Of a stretch of 64,000 nucleotides of DNA, positions 55,964 to 63,370 are shown in pieces. The notes under the pieces were generated by a model. It searched no databases. It was not told where the DNA came from and was given only the letters and a program-made list of their open reading frames with translations. The stretch covers positions 4,464,001-4,528,000 of the forward strand of contig OZ257136.1 in NCBI GenBank assembly GCA_965278995.1, in the 5' to 3' direction. This DNA is from JADJYF01 sp965278995 (GTDB lineage Bacteria > Pseudomonadota > Gammaproteobacteria > Ga0077536). The translations under genes were made by a program, and so were the position numbers. How positions within the stretch are numbered: the first letter of the stretch is position 1; the number at the start of each line of letters is the position of its first letter.

Positions 55964-55995
55964 AATAATGCAGTTATGGTTCAACGAATAATGCA
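55964..55995. promoter_or_regulatory. Direct-repeat operator candidate for BoxR
   Basis: AATAATGCA occurs at 55964-55972 and again at 55987-55995, starts 23 bp apart (about two helical turns). Both lie in the 67-bp gap between boxR and the divergent gene. Each contains TGCA, the core described for BzdR/BoxR-type operators. Confidence 0.5.
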
Positions 55996-56002
55996 CTATA
56001 AT
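55974..56002 (+). promoter_or_regulatory. Sigma70-like promoter for the amidohydrolase gene
   Basis: TTATGG (55974-55979) and a perfect TATAAT (55997-56002) are 17 bp apart, ending 28 bp before the ATG. The -10 box abuts the second AATAATGCA copy, so binding there would block it. Confidence 0.45.
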
Positions 56003-56030
56003 TCATATTACTGGATGGAGACAAGCGAAA

Positions 56031-56795
56031 ATGAAGGGGTTGCTGGCAAACGATGATCCGCCACCGGTACTCGTCGAACGGCCGAATGCTGCCTCGCCGT
56101 TTTTTCTGACCTGCGATCACGCCGGCGTCACGATTCCACGCGCTTTGGGCGACCTCGGGTTGCCAGCGACAGAACGGGCGCGTCATATCGGTTGGGATAT
56201 CGGTGCGCTGGGTGTCGCCAGCAGACTTTCGGCGCTGCTCGATGCAACGCTCGTTGCCCAGCGCTATTCGCGGCTGGTAATCGATTGCAACCGGCCCCCC
56301 GCGAGTCCCGAACTGATCTGTGCGCGCAGCGAGGCAACGGATGTTCCCGGTAACGTCGGCTTGTCGGCGACTGCCAGGCAAGCGCGCCTCGAGACTATCT
56401 ATGCGCCTTATCACGCGACCATCAGCGCGCTGCTCGACATTCGAACAACCGCCGACAGACCGACCTGTTTCGTTGCCGTGCATTCGTTCACGCCGGTATA
56501 TGACGGCGTAATCAGACCTTGGCAGGTCGGCGTTCTATACGGCACTGATCGACGACTCGCGCAACGGGTCTTGAGCGCTTTGCACGCACTCGGCACATAC
56601 ACCATCGGCGACAACGAACCGTACCGCATCGACGACACGGATCACGGCATCCCGACCCATGCGCTCGCTCGCGGTCTTCCCAACGTGCTGCTCGAAATCC
56701 GCCAGGATCTGATCGACACAGTCGCTGGCCAGGAACGCTGGGCGAAGTGCCTGGAGGCAGTGTTGCGGGCGGCAACCGTAGAGCGGTTTGTTTGA
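56031..56795 (+). CDS. N-formylglutamate amidohydrolase family protein
   Basis: The 254-aa product has FFLTCDHAGVTIPRALG, HIGWDIGALGVASRLSALL and SRLVIDCNRPP, the metal-site regions of this family. HSFTPVYDG is another marker. It is not near histidine-use genes, so the substrate may be another N-acyl amino acid or a related amide. It is divergent from boxR and shares its regulatory gap. Confidence 0.88.
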   Translation: MKGLLANDDPPPVLVERPNAASPFFLTCDHAGVTIPRALGDLGLPATERARHIGWDIGALGVASRLSALLDATLVAQRYSRLVIDCNRPPASPELICARSEATDVPGNVGLSATARQARLETIYAPYHATISALLDIRTTADRPTCFVAVHSFTPVYDGVIRPWQVGVLYGTDRRLAQRVLSALHALGTYTIGDNEPYRIDDTDHGIPTHALARGLPNVLLEIRQDLIDTVAGQERWAKCLEAVLRAATVERFV

Positions 56796-57022
56796 ACGCC
56801 GGAGCGTAGCGTGACGGAGGGAAAAGTTTTTCTTGCAATATTTCCGGAAGACCGTAAAGTCGCGTCTCCGTGTGTGACTGGCGGCGTAATTCCAGCTGTG
56901 AGGAGGTGAACCAAGCCGTTTCATGACCTCGGCCTGGTCTGTGGTGAAAGCCCGGACCGACTGGGCGTAGGGCCTTGCTGCCCTACGGAACTTACTACCT
57001 ATTGTGGTGGGGGTTTTATGCG
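56796..57022 (+). promoter_or_regulatory. Structured 5' leader of the spermidine operon (attenuator candidate)
   Basis: These 227 bp precede the first speD-like gene. They contain ACGGAG (56813-56818) able to pair with CTCCGT (56866-56871), the stem GGTCTG/CGGACC (56936-56941 / 56953-56958) and the 8-bp stem CGTAGGGC/GCCCTACG (56966-56973 / 56980-56987, loop CTTGCT). A 15-codon ORF (56923-56970) ends inside the last hairpin. CTACC (56996-57000 region) could pair with the GGTGG before the speD-like start. No known riboswitch is recognised. Confidence 0.4.
56923..56970 (+). CDS. Putative leader peptide upstream of the spermidine operon
   Basis: ATG at 56923 opens MTSAWSVVKARTDWA and a TAG stop at 56968-56970. 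AGGAGGTGA (56901-56909) lies 13 nt upstream, a long but possible spacing. A GTG-start 6-codon alternative overlaps the SD itself and ends over this ATG (ATGA). The stop lies in the left arm of the hairpin at 56966-56987, so a ribosome here would prevent its formation. It may be a sensing ORF or chance. Confidence 0.35.
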   Translation: MTSAWSVVKARTDWA

Positions 57023-57421
57023 ATGTCTGAACATCAGCCAATCTGGGGTCAACACCTCATTCTCGATCTAGCGGGTTGCCCTCGCGATCTGCTCAAAGAC
57101 GCCGACAATCTGCGCGCCTGGGTCACAGATCTCGTCGACACCATCAAGATGAAAGCCTACGGCGAGCCACAGCTCGAGCACTTCGCGACGCATTCCTATG
57201 ATGCGGCCGGATACACGCTCCTGCAGCTCATCGAGACCTCGAACATCTGCGCGCATTTCGCAGAGAACCTGGGTCAGGTCTACATCGACATCTTCTCGTG
57301 CAAGCGATTCGACAACGACCTCGCGGTTGAAGTCTGTCGCAAGTATTTCCAACCGGAAACTGTCGAACAGCACGTCCTGGAACGCGGAAAGTTCCTTGCC
57401 TCGCTGCAGATGGCGAGCTGA
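57023..57421 (+). CDS. SpeD-like pyruvoyl decarboxylase paralogue
   Basis: The 132-aa AdoMet-decarboxylase fold protein has GYTLLQLIETSNICAHF and YIDIFSCKRFD. Aligned to canonical SpeD, the self-cleavage Ser (S73), catalytic His (H78) and Cys (C93) are kept, but the residue before Ser is Thr (T72) and the one after is Asn (N74), instead of Glu and His. The WPE that follows is also lost. SpeD homologues with altered residues have been reported to decarboxylate ornithine or arginine, so this copy may make putrescine or agmatine. An N-terminal TTG extension from 56975 is not used. Confidence 0.85.
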   Translation: MSEHQPIWGQHLILDLAGCPRDLLKDADNLRAWVTDLVDTIKMKAYGEPQLEHFATHSYDAAGYTLLQLIETSNICAHFAENLGQVYIDIFSCKRFDNDLAVEVCRKYFQPETVEQHVLERGKFLASLQMAS

Positions 57422-57423
57422 GG

Positions 57424-58290
57424 GTGGCTGGACAGTTCGTCGAAAGCCTGTACAAGGGACAGGCTTTCCAGGGTTTTCATTACGATGAAATCCTGTATGA
57501 GGCGACAACACCTTTTCAATCCATCACCGTCTATCGCGCGCCATTTCTCGGGCGCGTGCTGGTCCTCGACGGCGTCGTGCAGACGACCGTGGCAGACGAA
57601 TTCGTCTACCACGAGATGCTCGTGCATGTGCCAATGTTGTCGGTGCCTGAACCGCGCCGGGTGATGGTCGTTGGCGGCGGCGACGGCGGTTGTCTCCGTG
57701 AGGTGCTCAAGCATCCAATAGAGCGCGTTGATCTTGTCGAGATCGACGTCGAGGTGATCAACGCGTCTCGTGCGTATCTGCCGACATTGAACGATGACGG
57801 CAGGGCGTTCGACGATCCGCGTGTGCGTCTCGTGATTGAGGATGCCTTCAAGTACATGAAGGATCATACCGGTGAGTACGATGTGATTATCGTTGATTCG
57901 ACCGATCCGATAGGCATGGCAGAAGCGTTGTATTCGGACGAGTTCTACGGCTTGTGCCGTGACTCTCTGTCGCCAGCCGGGGCGTTGAGCGCACAGGACG
58001 GCGTGGTGTTCTTTCAACGTGACGAAGCTGCCCGCACGGTGGCCAGTCTGCGCCGGCTCGGTCTGCATGCTGGTGCTTATTCGGCTGCCGTGCCGACGTA
58101 CTACGGTGGGTTGATGACGATGGGCATCGCCGGCCGTCAGCCCGGCGTATTGACGCCAGATGTCGCCGAATTGACGCGACGGCATGCGGCGTTGTCGGGC
58201 ACGACACGCCATTATTCGCCGGCAGTACATGCGGCGAGTTTCGTTCTGCCGCCATGGGTGGCGGATGCGGTCGAAGGGAGGAAGTCATGA
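57424..58290 (+). CDS. speE: Polyamine aminopropyltransferase (spermidine synthase)
   Basis: The 288-aa product has GGGDGG (residues 84-89), DLVEID (103-108) and the catalytic DSTDPIG (158-164), which bind decarboxylated AdoMet and the amine. It makes spermidine from putrescine. GTG start at 57424, 2 nt after the upstream stop. It lies between the two SpeD-type genes and is coupled to both. Confidence 0.95.
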   Translation: MAGQFVESLYKGQAFQGFHYDEILYEATTPFQSITVYRAPFLGRVLVLDGVVQTTVADEFVYHEMLVHVPMLSVPEPRRVMVVGGGDGGCLREVLKHPIERVDLVEIDVEVINASRAYLPTLNDDGRAFDDPRVRLVIEDAFKYMKDHTGEYDVIIVDSTDPIGMAEALYSDEFYGLCRDSLSPAGALSAQDGVVFFQRDEAARTVASLRRLGLHAGAYSAAVPTYYGGLMTMGIAGRQPGVLTPDVAELTRRHAALSGTTRHYSPAVHAASFVLPPWVADAVEGRKS

Positions 58291-58697
58291 ACGAACAGGC
58301 GGATCACTTCAAGTGCGATGCGCGCGGCAATGCCTATGCGGGCGATCATCTCCTGATCGAGATGTGGGACGCGGATCACCTTGCCGACGCAAACTATATC
58401 CAGAATGCACTCGAATGCGCTGCCAGAGCAGCGGCCGCCACCGTGCTGCATTCCTACTATCACCCTTTCGGTGAAGGTATGGGTGTGAGCGGCGTGACGA
58501 TTCTGGCCGAGAGCCACATCAGCATTCATACCTGGCCGGAACGCGGCTATGCGGCTATTGATGTGTTCATGTGTGGCGACTGCGACCCGAATTTGACGCT
58601 GCCGGTGTTGCAGGATGCGTTCTCACCCAGCCGCATCGAAAGGCAGCAGTTCAAGCGCGGCGTAGTCATGGCTGAAGCCTACCAGAGCGTCGCCTGA
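58287..58697 (+). CDS. speD: S-adenosylmethionine decarboxylase proenzyme
   Basis: The 136-aa product has the canonical self-cleavage site LAESHISIHTWPE, with E75-S76 split to a pyruvoyl group, catalytic H81 and C96 (DVFMC). It provides decarboxylated AdoMet to SpeE. GGGAGGA precedes the ATG, which overlaps the speE stop (ATGA). Confidence 0.95.
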   Translation: MNEQADHFKCDARGNAYAGDHLLIEMWDADHLADANYIQNALECAARAAAATVLHSYYHPFGEGMGVSGVTILAESHISIHTWPERGYAAIDVFMCGDCDPNLTLPVLQDAFSPSRIERQQFKRGVVMAEAYQSVA

Positions 58698-58705
58698 CGG
58701 CAGCG

Positions 58706-58734
58706 CTGCGCCGGCATTTACTGCCGGCGCAGCC
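58706..58734 (+). terminator. Strong 12-bp hairpin after speD
   Basis: GCTGCGCCGGCA (58706-58717) and TGCCGGCGCAGC (58723-58734) pair perfectly with loop TTTAC. No U-tract follows, so it may be a Rho-assisted end of the spe operon or an mRNA stabiliser before ttcA. Confidence 0.5.
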
Positions 58735-58770
58735 ATCCGCGAGCGCATCCGAGCCGACAGGGTTACCGCC

Positions 58771-59634
58771 ATGAATGCAATCACCCCGCTCGAACGCCGC
58801 CAGCGCCACGAAATCGGCATTCTGCAACAGCGCCTGCGCCGCCAGGTCGGGCGCGCGATCGCCGACTTCAACATGATCGAAGACGGCGACCGTGTGATGG
58901 TCTGTCTATCCGGTGGCAAGGATTCTTACACTCTGCTCGAGATCCTCACCCGGCTCCGCGAACGGGCGCCGGTGGATTTCGAGCTGATTGCGGTGCATCT
59001 CGATCAGAAGCAACCGGGGTATCCACCGGAAGTCATGGCTGACTATCTGCGTGGGCTCGGTATCGAGTATCACATCATCGAGCAGGACACCTACAGCGTG
59101 GTCAAGCGCGTGGTCCCCGAGAACAAGACCATGTGTGGACTGTGTTCGCGCCTGCGCCGCGGCATCCTCTACACTTTCGCGGCCCGTCACGGCATTACCC
59201 GGATTGCGCTTGGTCATCACCGCGACGACATCATCGAAACGCTGTTCCTCAACATGTTCTTCGGTGCCAAGCTGAAAGCGATGCCGCCCAAGCTACAGAG
59301 CGACGACGGTCTGCATATCGTGATCCGTCCGCTCGCCTACTGCGCCGAGAACGACATCGCCGAGTACGCTGAAGCACGCGCATTCCCGATCATTCCGTGC
59401 AATCTTTGCGGCAGCCAGGACCACCTGCAGCGCGTGAAGATCAAGGCGATGTTGAACGACTGGGAACGCGAGTTCCCCGGACGGGTCGAAAACGTGTTCC
59501 GCTCTCTGCAGACTGTCGTCCCCTCGCACCTGGCCGACACCAATCTATATGCGTTCCGCGCGCTGGGCGTGAAGGACAGCGACGGCACGTCAGAGGACGC
59601 GCACGCCTGGGTCCATCAACTGACCGAAGACTGA
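58771..59634 (+). CDS. ttcA: tRNA 2-thiocytidine(32) synthetase TtcA
   Basis: The 287-aa product has the PP-loop SGGKDS (residues 47-52) that adenylates C32. C122-x2-C125 lies in CGLCSRLRR and C210-x2-C213 in CNLCGSQ, for an [4Fe-4S] cluster. It thiolates cytidine 32 of several tRNAs. Length agrees with TtcA. Confidence 0.95.
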   Translation: MNAITPLERRQRHEIGILQQRLRRQVGRAIADFNMIEDGDRVMVCLSGGKDSYTLLEILTRLRERAPVDFELIAVHLDQKQPGYPPEVMADYLRGLGIEYHIIEQDTYSVVKRVVPENKTMCGLCSRLRRGILYTFAARHGITRIALGHHRDDIIETLFLNMFFGAKLKAMPPKLQSDDGLHIVIRPLAYCAENDIAEYAEARAFPIIPCNLCGSQDHLQRVKIKAMLNDWEREFPGRVENVFRSLQTVVPSHLADTNLYAFRALGVKDSDGTSEDAHAWVHQLTED

Positions 59635-59647
59635 TTGGCCGCTGAAT

Positions 59648-61069
59648 ATGAACAAGGCCCCGTCGCAGCCAACCGACCTCACGCAATGCACGGCGACCGA
59701 GCTGCTGCAGTGTTATCGCAGTGGCGCCGCGTCACCGGTCGAAGTGACCCGTGCCGTATTGGCGCGTATCGAGCGCTTGAATCCATCGCTCAACGCTTTT
59801 TGCCTGGTCGCGCCGGAGGCTGCGCTCGCTGCCGCACATGACAGCGAATTGCGTTGGCGTAATGGCACGCCGTGTGGCGAACTCGACGGTGTGCCCGTAT
59901 CAGTCAAAGATCTGTTGCTGACGCGCGATTGGCCGACGCTGCGCGGCAGTCTGACAGTCGATCCGGAACAGACGTGGGATGTCGATGCGCCGGCAGTCGC
60001 GCGCCTGCGCGCCGCCGGTGCCGTACTGATCGGCAAAACGACGACACCGGAATTCGGCTGCAAAGGTGAAACGAATTCAAACCTGACGGGAATTACGCGT
60101 AATCCCTGGGACACCACGCGGACCAGCGGCGGTTCTTCAGGCGGTACGGCTGCTGCCGTCGCGGCCGGGCTTGGGCCTCTCGGTCTTGGCACCGATGGCG
60201 CCGGCAGCGTGCGCATACCGGGTGCGTTTTGCGGCAACTTCGGTTTGAAGCCGAGCTTCGGTCGCGTTCCGGCTTATCCACTATCGCCTTTCGGTACAGT
60301 CGCGCATATCGGGCCGCACACCATGAGCGTGCTCGACGCAGCTCTGATAATGAACGTGCTCAAGCAGCCTGATACGCGCGACTGGACCGCGCTGCCGCCG
60401 GATAACGCCGACTACACGGTGGGTCTGAACGACGGTATTCGCGGCTTGCGCGTCGCGTGGTCGCCAACCCTGGGGTACGCGCGCAATGTCCACCCTGAGG
60501 TCGCCGCATCCTGTGCACGTGCCGTCGATGAACTGGTCGCGCTCGGCGCACAAGTCGAGGAAGTCGACCCCGGTTTCGACGACCCATTGGAGATCACCGT
60601 CGGTCTGTGGTTCCTCGGGGCGTGGACGTTGTGGAATACGCTGTCATCTGCGCAACAAGCCAGAACCGATGTTGATTTTTCCGCGCAGGCAGCGCTCGGT
60701 GCCAGCTACAGCGCGCTCGACATTCAACGCTTGAACCTGCGCCGCGGCGCGCTCGGGGCGCATATGCGCCAGTTCATGCAGCGTTACGATCTGCTGGTCA
60801 CGCCGACTGTGGCAGTGCCGGCGTTCGAAGCGCGGCCTGCCGGGCACAGTCCAATGACACCGACGAATATGCTCGGGTGGACGCCGTTCAGTTACCCGTT
60901 CAATCTGACCCAGCAGCCGGCCTGCACGATTCCTTGCGGTCTGAGCAGCGACGGCCTGCCGCTCGCATTGCAGATAGTCGGCCCGATGTTCGGCGACGCC
61001 CTCGTGCTACGCGCGGCGCGTGCTTATGAAAATGTTCGCCCGTTGCCGCGACCGGTGTTTGTCGATTGA
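59648..61069 (+). CDS. Amidase signature family hydrolase
   Basis: The 473-aa product has the triad in GVPVSVKDLL (Lys), GGSSGGTAAAVAAGLG and TDGAGSVRIPGAFCG (Ser). It probably acts on a small amide; GatA is excluded by the lack of GatC/GatB neighbours and by context. It follows ttcA by 13 nt on the same strand. Confidence 0.92.
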   Translation: MNKAPSQPTDLTQCTATELLQCYRSGAASPVEVTRAVLARIERLNPSLNAFCLVAPEAALAAAHDSELRWRNGTPCGELDGVPVSVKDLLLTRDWPTLRGSLTVDPEQTWDVDAPAVARLRAAGAVLIGKTTTPEFGCKGETNSNLTGITRNPWDTTRTSGGSSGGTAAAVAAGLGPLGLGTDGAGSVRIPGAFCGNFGLKPSFGRVPAYPLSPFGTVAHIGPHTMSVLDAALIMNVLKQPDTRDWTALPPDNADYTVGLNDGIRGLRVAWSPTLGYARNVHPEVAASCARAVDELVALGAQVEEVDPGFDDPLEITVGLWFLGAWTLWNTLSSAQQARTDVDFSAQAALGASYSALDIQRLNLRRGALGAHMRQFMQRYDLLVTPTVAVPAFEARPAGHSPMTPTNMLGWTPFSYPFNLTQQPACTIPCGLSSDGLPLALQIVGPMFGDALVLRAARAYENVRPLPRPVFVD

Positions 61070-61119
61070 AACCGTGAAATGGGCGGGCTGCGATTGATCT
61101 GGCCATTCACTCGCTGCTC

Positions 61120-62787
61120 TCAGGCACCATGGCGTTCGCGGACGACGCGGCGCAGAATTTTGCCGACATTCGATTTCGGCAGTTCATCGACGAATACCAC
61201 GCTGCGCGGCATCTTGTAGCCGGTCAGCTGCTCGCGGCAAAACGTCAGCAGCGTTTGGGCCTCGAGTGCAGGGTCGGCGCGGACCACGACCAGGCGCGGG
61301 ACTTCTCCGGATCGCTCGTCGGGCATCGCGATCGCGGCGACTTCGTGGACGCCCGGATGAGCCGCCGCAACGTCTTCCAACTCGTTCGGATAGACGTTGA
61401 AGCCGGATACCAGTATCAGGTCTTTTTTTCGATCGACGATGCGTAAATAGCCGTCGTCCTGCACGACGGCAATGTCGCCCGTATGCAGCCAGCCATCGGC
61501 ATCGAGAACTGCGCGCGTTTCTTCCGGTGCATTCCAGTAACCCCGCATGACCTGCGGGCCGCGTACGCATAGCTCGCCCGGCGTGTTGGCCGGCAACGCG
61601 CACCCTTGTTCGTCGACTATCTGGCACTCGGTCGACGGTACAGGCAAGCCGATGCAGCCGGTAAATGCCGTGACGTCGAAGCGATTCACGGCCACTACCG
61701 GCGAAGCTTCAGTGAGACCATACCCTTCGGCCAGCACGCTGCCGGTGATTAGCTGCCAACGCTCGGCGACCGACCGCTGCACGGCCATGCCCCCGCCGTT
61801 GGTGAACTTGAATGCAGAAAAATCGATGCTGGCAAAATCCGGGTGACTGACCAGTGCATTGAACAATGTGTTGACACCGGTGAACGTCGTGAAGCGCACG
61901 CGCTTCAGCTCCTTGATGAATCCGTTCAGATCGCGTGGATCGGTAATCAGATAATTCATCCCGCCCTGACTCATAAAGGCGAAGCAATTCGAGGTCAGCG
62001 CGTAGATGTGATAAAGGGGCAGCGCGGTGATCACTATCTCGCGACCACGTTCGGCACGCGCGCCGAACCAGGCTACCACCTGCAGCACGTTGGCGACGAG
62101 GTTGCCGTGCGTCAACATCGCGCCTTTGGCACGTCCGGTCGTCCCACCGGTGTACTGGAGAAACGCGAGATCATCGTGACCGAGCGTTGGTGGCGTGAAT
62201 TCATGGCGCCGCCCAATCCGGATCGCAGCCATCAATGCGATGGCGCCGACCGGCAGCACAGCGGATTCAGGTGATTTCCGGCGCGCACCGAGATTGTAAA
62301 ACCATCGCTGCGGCCACGGCATGAAATCGCCCAGACGGCAGACGATGACATGTTCGACCGGCGTTTCGCTGCGCGCTGCCGCCAGTGTCGGAAGGACTGA
62401 TTCGAAGATCACAATGACGCGCGCGCCAGCATCGCTGAGTTGATGAGCGAGCTCGCGCGGCGTGTACTGCGGGTTCGTATTGACCACCACTGCGCCGCAG
62501 CGAAGTACGCCGAGCAGTGCAACGGGATAGGCCAGAATATTCGGCATCATGAGCGCCACGCGGTCGCCACGCTTGACGCCGAAACGCTGTTGAAGACATG
62601 TGGCAAATGCCAGCGAATGACGTTCGAGTTCAGCGTAGCGCAGATATACGCCGAAATTCCCGACTACCGGACGCTCGGCAAATTCGCGGCACGCCGCCGC
62701 ACACAGCGACACCAGCGAGTCGTGGCTGGTCAGGTCGATTTCCCGTGGCACATCGGGTGGATAGGATTTCCACCAGGGTCGGTCCAT
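61120..62787 (-). CDS. Long-chain-fatty-acid-CoA ligase (FadD-like)
   Basis: The 555-aa product starts MDRPWWKSYPPDVPREID, like FadD N-termini. It contains LQYTGGTTGRAKGAMLTH for the P-loop, YGLTEASPVV, GWLHTGDIAVVQDDG and LPKSNVGKILRR with catalytic Lys. It activates a medium or long fatty acid with CoA. I choose the ATG at 62787 (GGAG upstream) over that at 62853. Confidence 0.93.
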   Translation of the reverse strand: MDRPWWKSYPPDVPREIDLTSHDSLVSLCAAACREFAERPVVGNFGVYLRYAELERHSLAFATCLQQRFGVKRGDRVALMMPNILAYPVALLGVLRCGAVVVNTNPQYTPRELAHQLSDAGARVIVIFESVLPTLAAARSETPVEHVIVCRLGDFMPWPQRWFYNLGARRKSPESAVLPVGAIALMAAIRIGRRHEFTPPTLGHDDLAFLQYTGGTTGRAKGAMLTHGNLVANVLQVVAWFGARAERGREIVITALPLYHIYALTSNCFAFMSQGGMNYLITDPRDLNGFIKELKRVRFTTFTGVNTLFNALVSHPDFASIDFSAFKFTNGGGMAVQRSVAERWQLITGSVLAEGYGLTEASPVVAVNRFDVTAFTGCIGLPVPSTECQIVDEQGCALPANTPGELCVRGPQVMRGYWNAPEETRAVLDADGWLHTGDIAVVQDDGYLRIVDRKKDLILVSGFNVYPNELEDVAAAHPGVHEVAAIAMPDERSGEVPRLVVVRADPALEAQTLLTFCREQLTGYKMPRSVVFVDELPKSNVGKILRRVVRERHGA

Positions 62788-62851
62788 GCGCTTGCGCTCC
62801 ACGCTGCCAGTGCGAGCCTGCATGATGCCCCAAGTCGCGCTGGCCAGTGGC

Positions 62852-62879
62852 AAAAAAAAGCCCGCTCCGAAGAGCGGGC
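62852..62879 (-). terminator. Rho-independent terminator of the 87-aa gene
   Basis: On the minus strand GCCCGCTC and GAGCGGGC (62860-62867 / 62872-62879) form an 8-bp stem with a 4-nt loop, followed by eight T (62852-62859). It ends transcripts of the small gene upstream and precedes the acyl-CoA ligase gene. Confidence 0.85.
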
Positions 62880-62932
62880 ACTAGCCACAAGAGAAGGAGA
62901 CTACGCTGCGCTCAGCGCTGGTGAACAGGTTT

Positions 62933-63196
62933 TCAGGCCTGGCCCTCGCCGACGAATTCCTGAAGCAACGCTTCGATGTGTTCGACATGGGTGCGATACA
63001 ACTTGGCGAGGCCCGTAAAGTCGAGCGGATCGAGCTGTTTCAGATCACCGAGTTTGGCCGTATAGAGCGAGAGATCGGCTTCGAGCTGGGCATAGCGCGC
63101 TGCGATTTCGGCCGCGTATCCATCGACCAGATTCTGGTTGTTCGCGGTACTCGCGGTAACGAGTCGGGTTTCGGATTGATCGCTGCTGTCGTACAT
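62933..63196 (-). CDS. Small helical protein (87 aa)
   Basis: The family is unknown. Nearly the whole length is amphipathic helix (VDGYAAEIAARYAQLEADLS, LYRTHVEHIEALLQEF), acidic and without Cys or signal peptide, like small coiled-coil or phasin-type proteins. AAGG lies about 9 nt before the ATG. A dedicated terminator follows, so it is a one-gene unit. Confidence 0.75.
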   Translation of the reverse strand: MYDSSDQSETRLVTASTANNQNLVDGYAAEIAARYAQLEADLSLYTAKLGDLKQLDPLDFTGLAKLYRTHVEHIEALLQEFVGEGQA

Positions 63197-63344
63197 GATT
63201 TCAACCTTTTCGGTATCTTTAGCAGCTTACGTGCCAGCTTGAGGGTTAACGTCATTACCTCGGACAACTGATTGAAAAGGCGGGCGAACTACCGATTGGG
63301 CCCGGGCCGGTGAGAACGTTGGCAAGCGCAGGATCCGATTGCAG

Positions 63345-63362
63345 CGTCGCCTGCAGGCGACG
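63345..63362 (-). terminator. Perfect 18-bp palindrome after rep
   Basis: CGTCGCCTGCAGGCGACG forms a 7-bp stem with loop TGCA directly after the rep stop. No U-tract, so termination is only possible. Confidence 0.3.
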
Positions 63363-63370
63363 GCTGGCGG

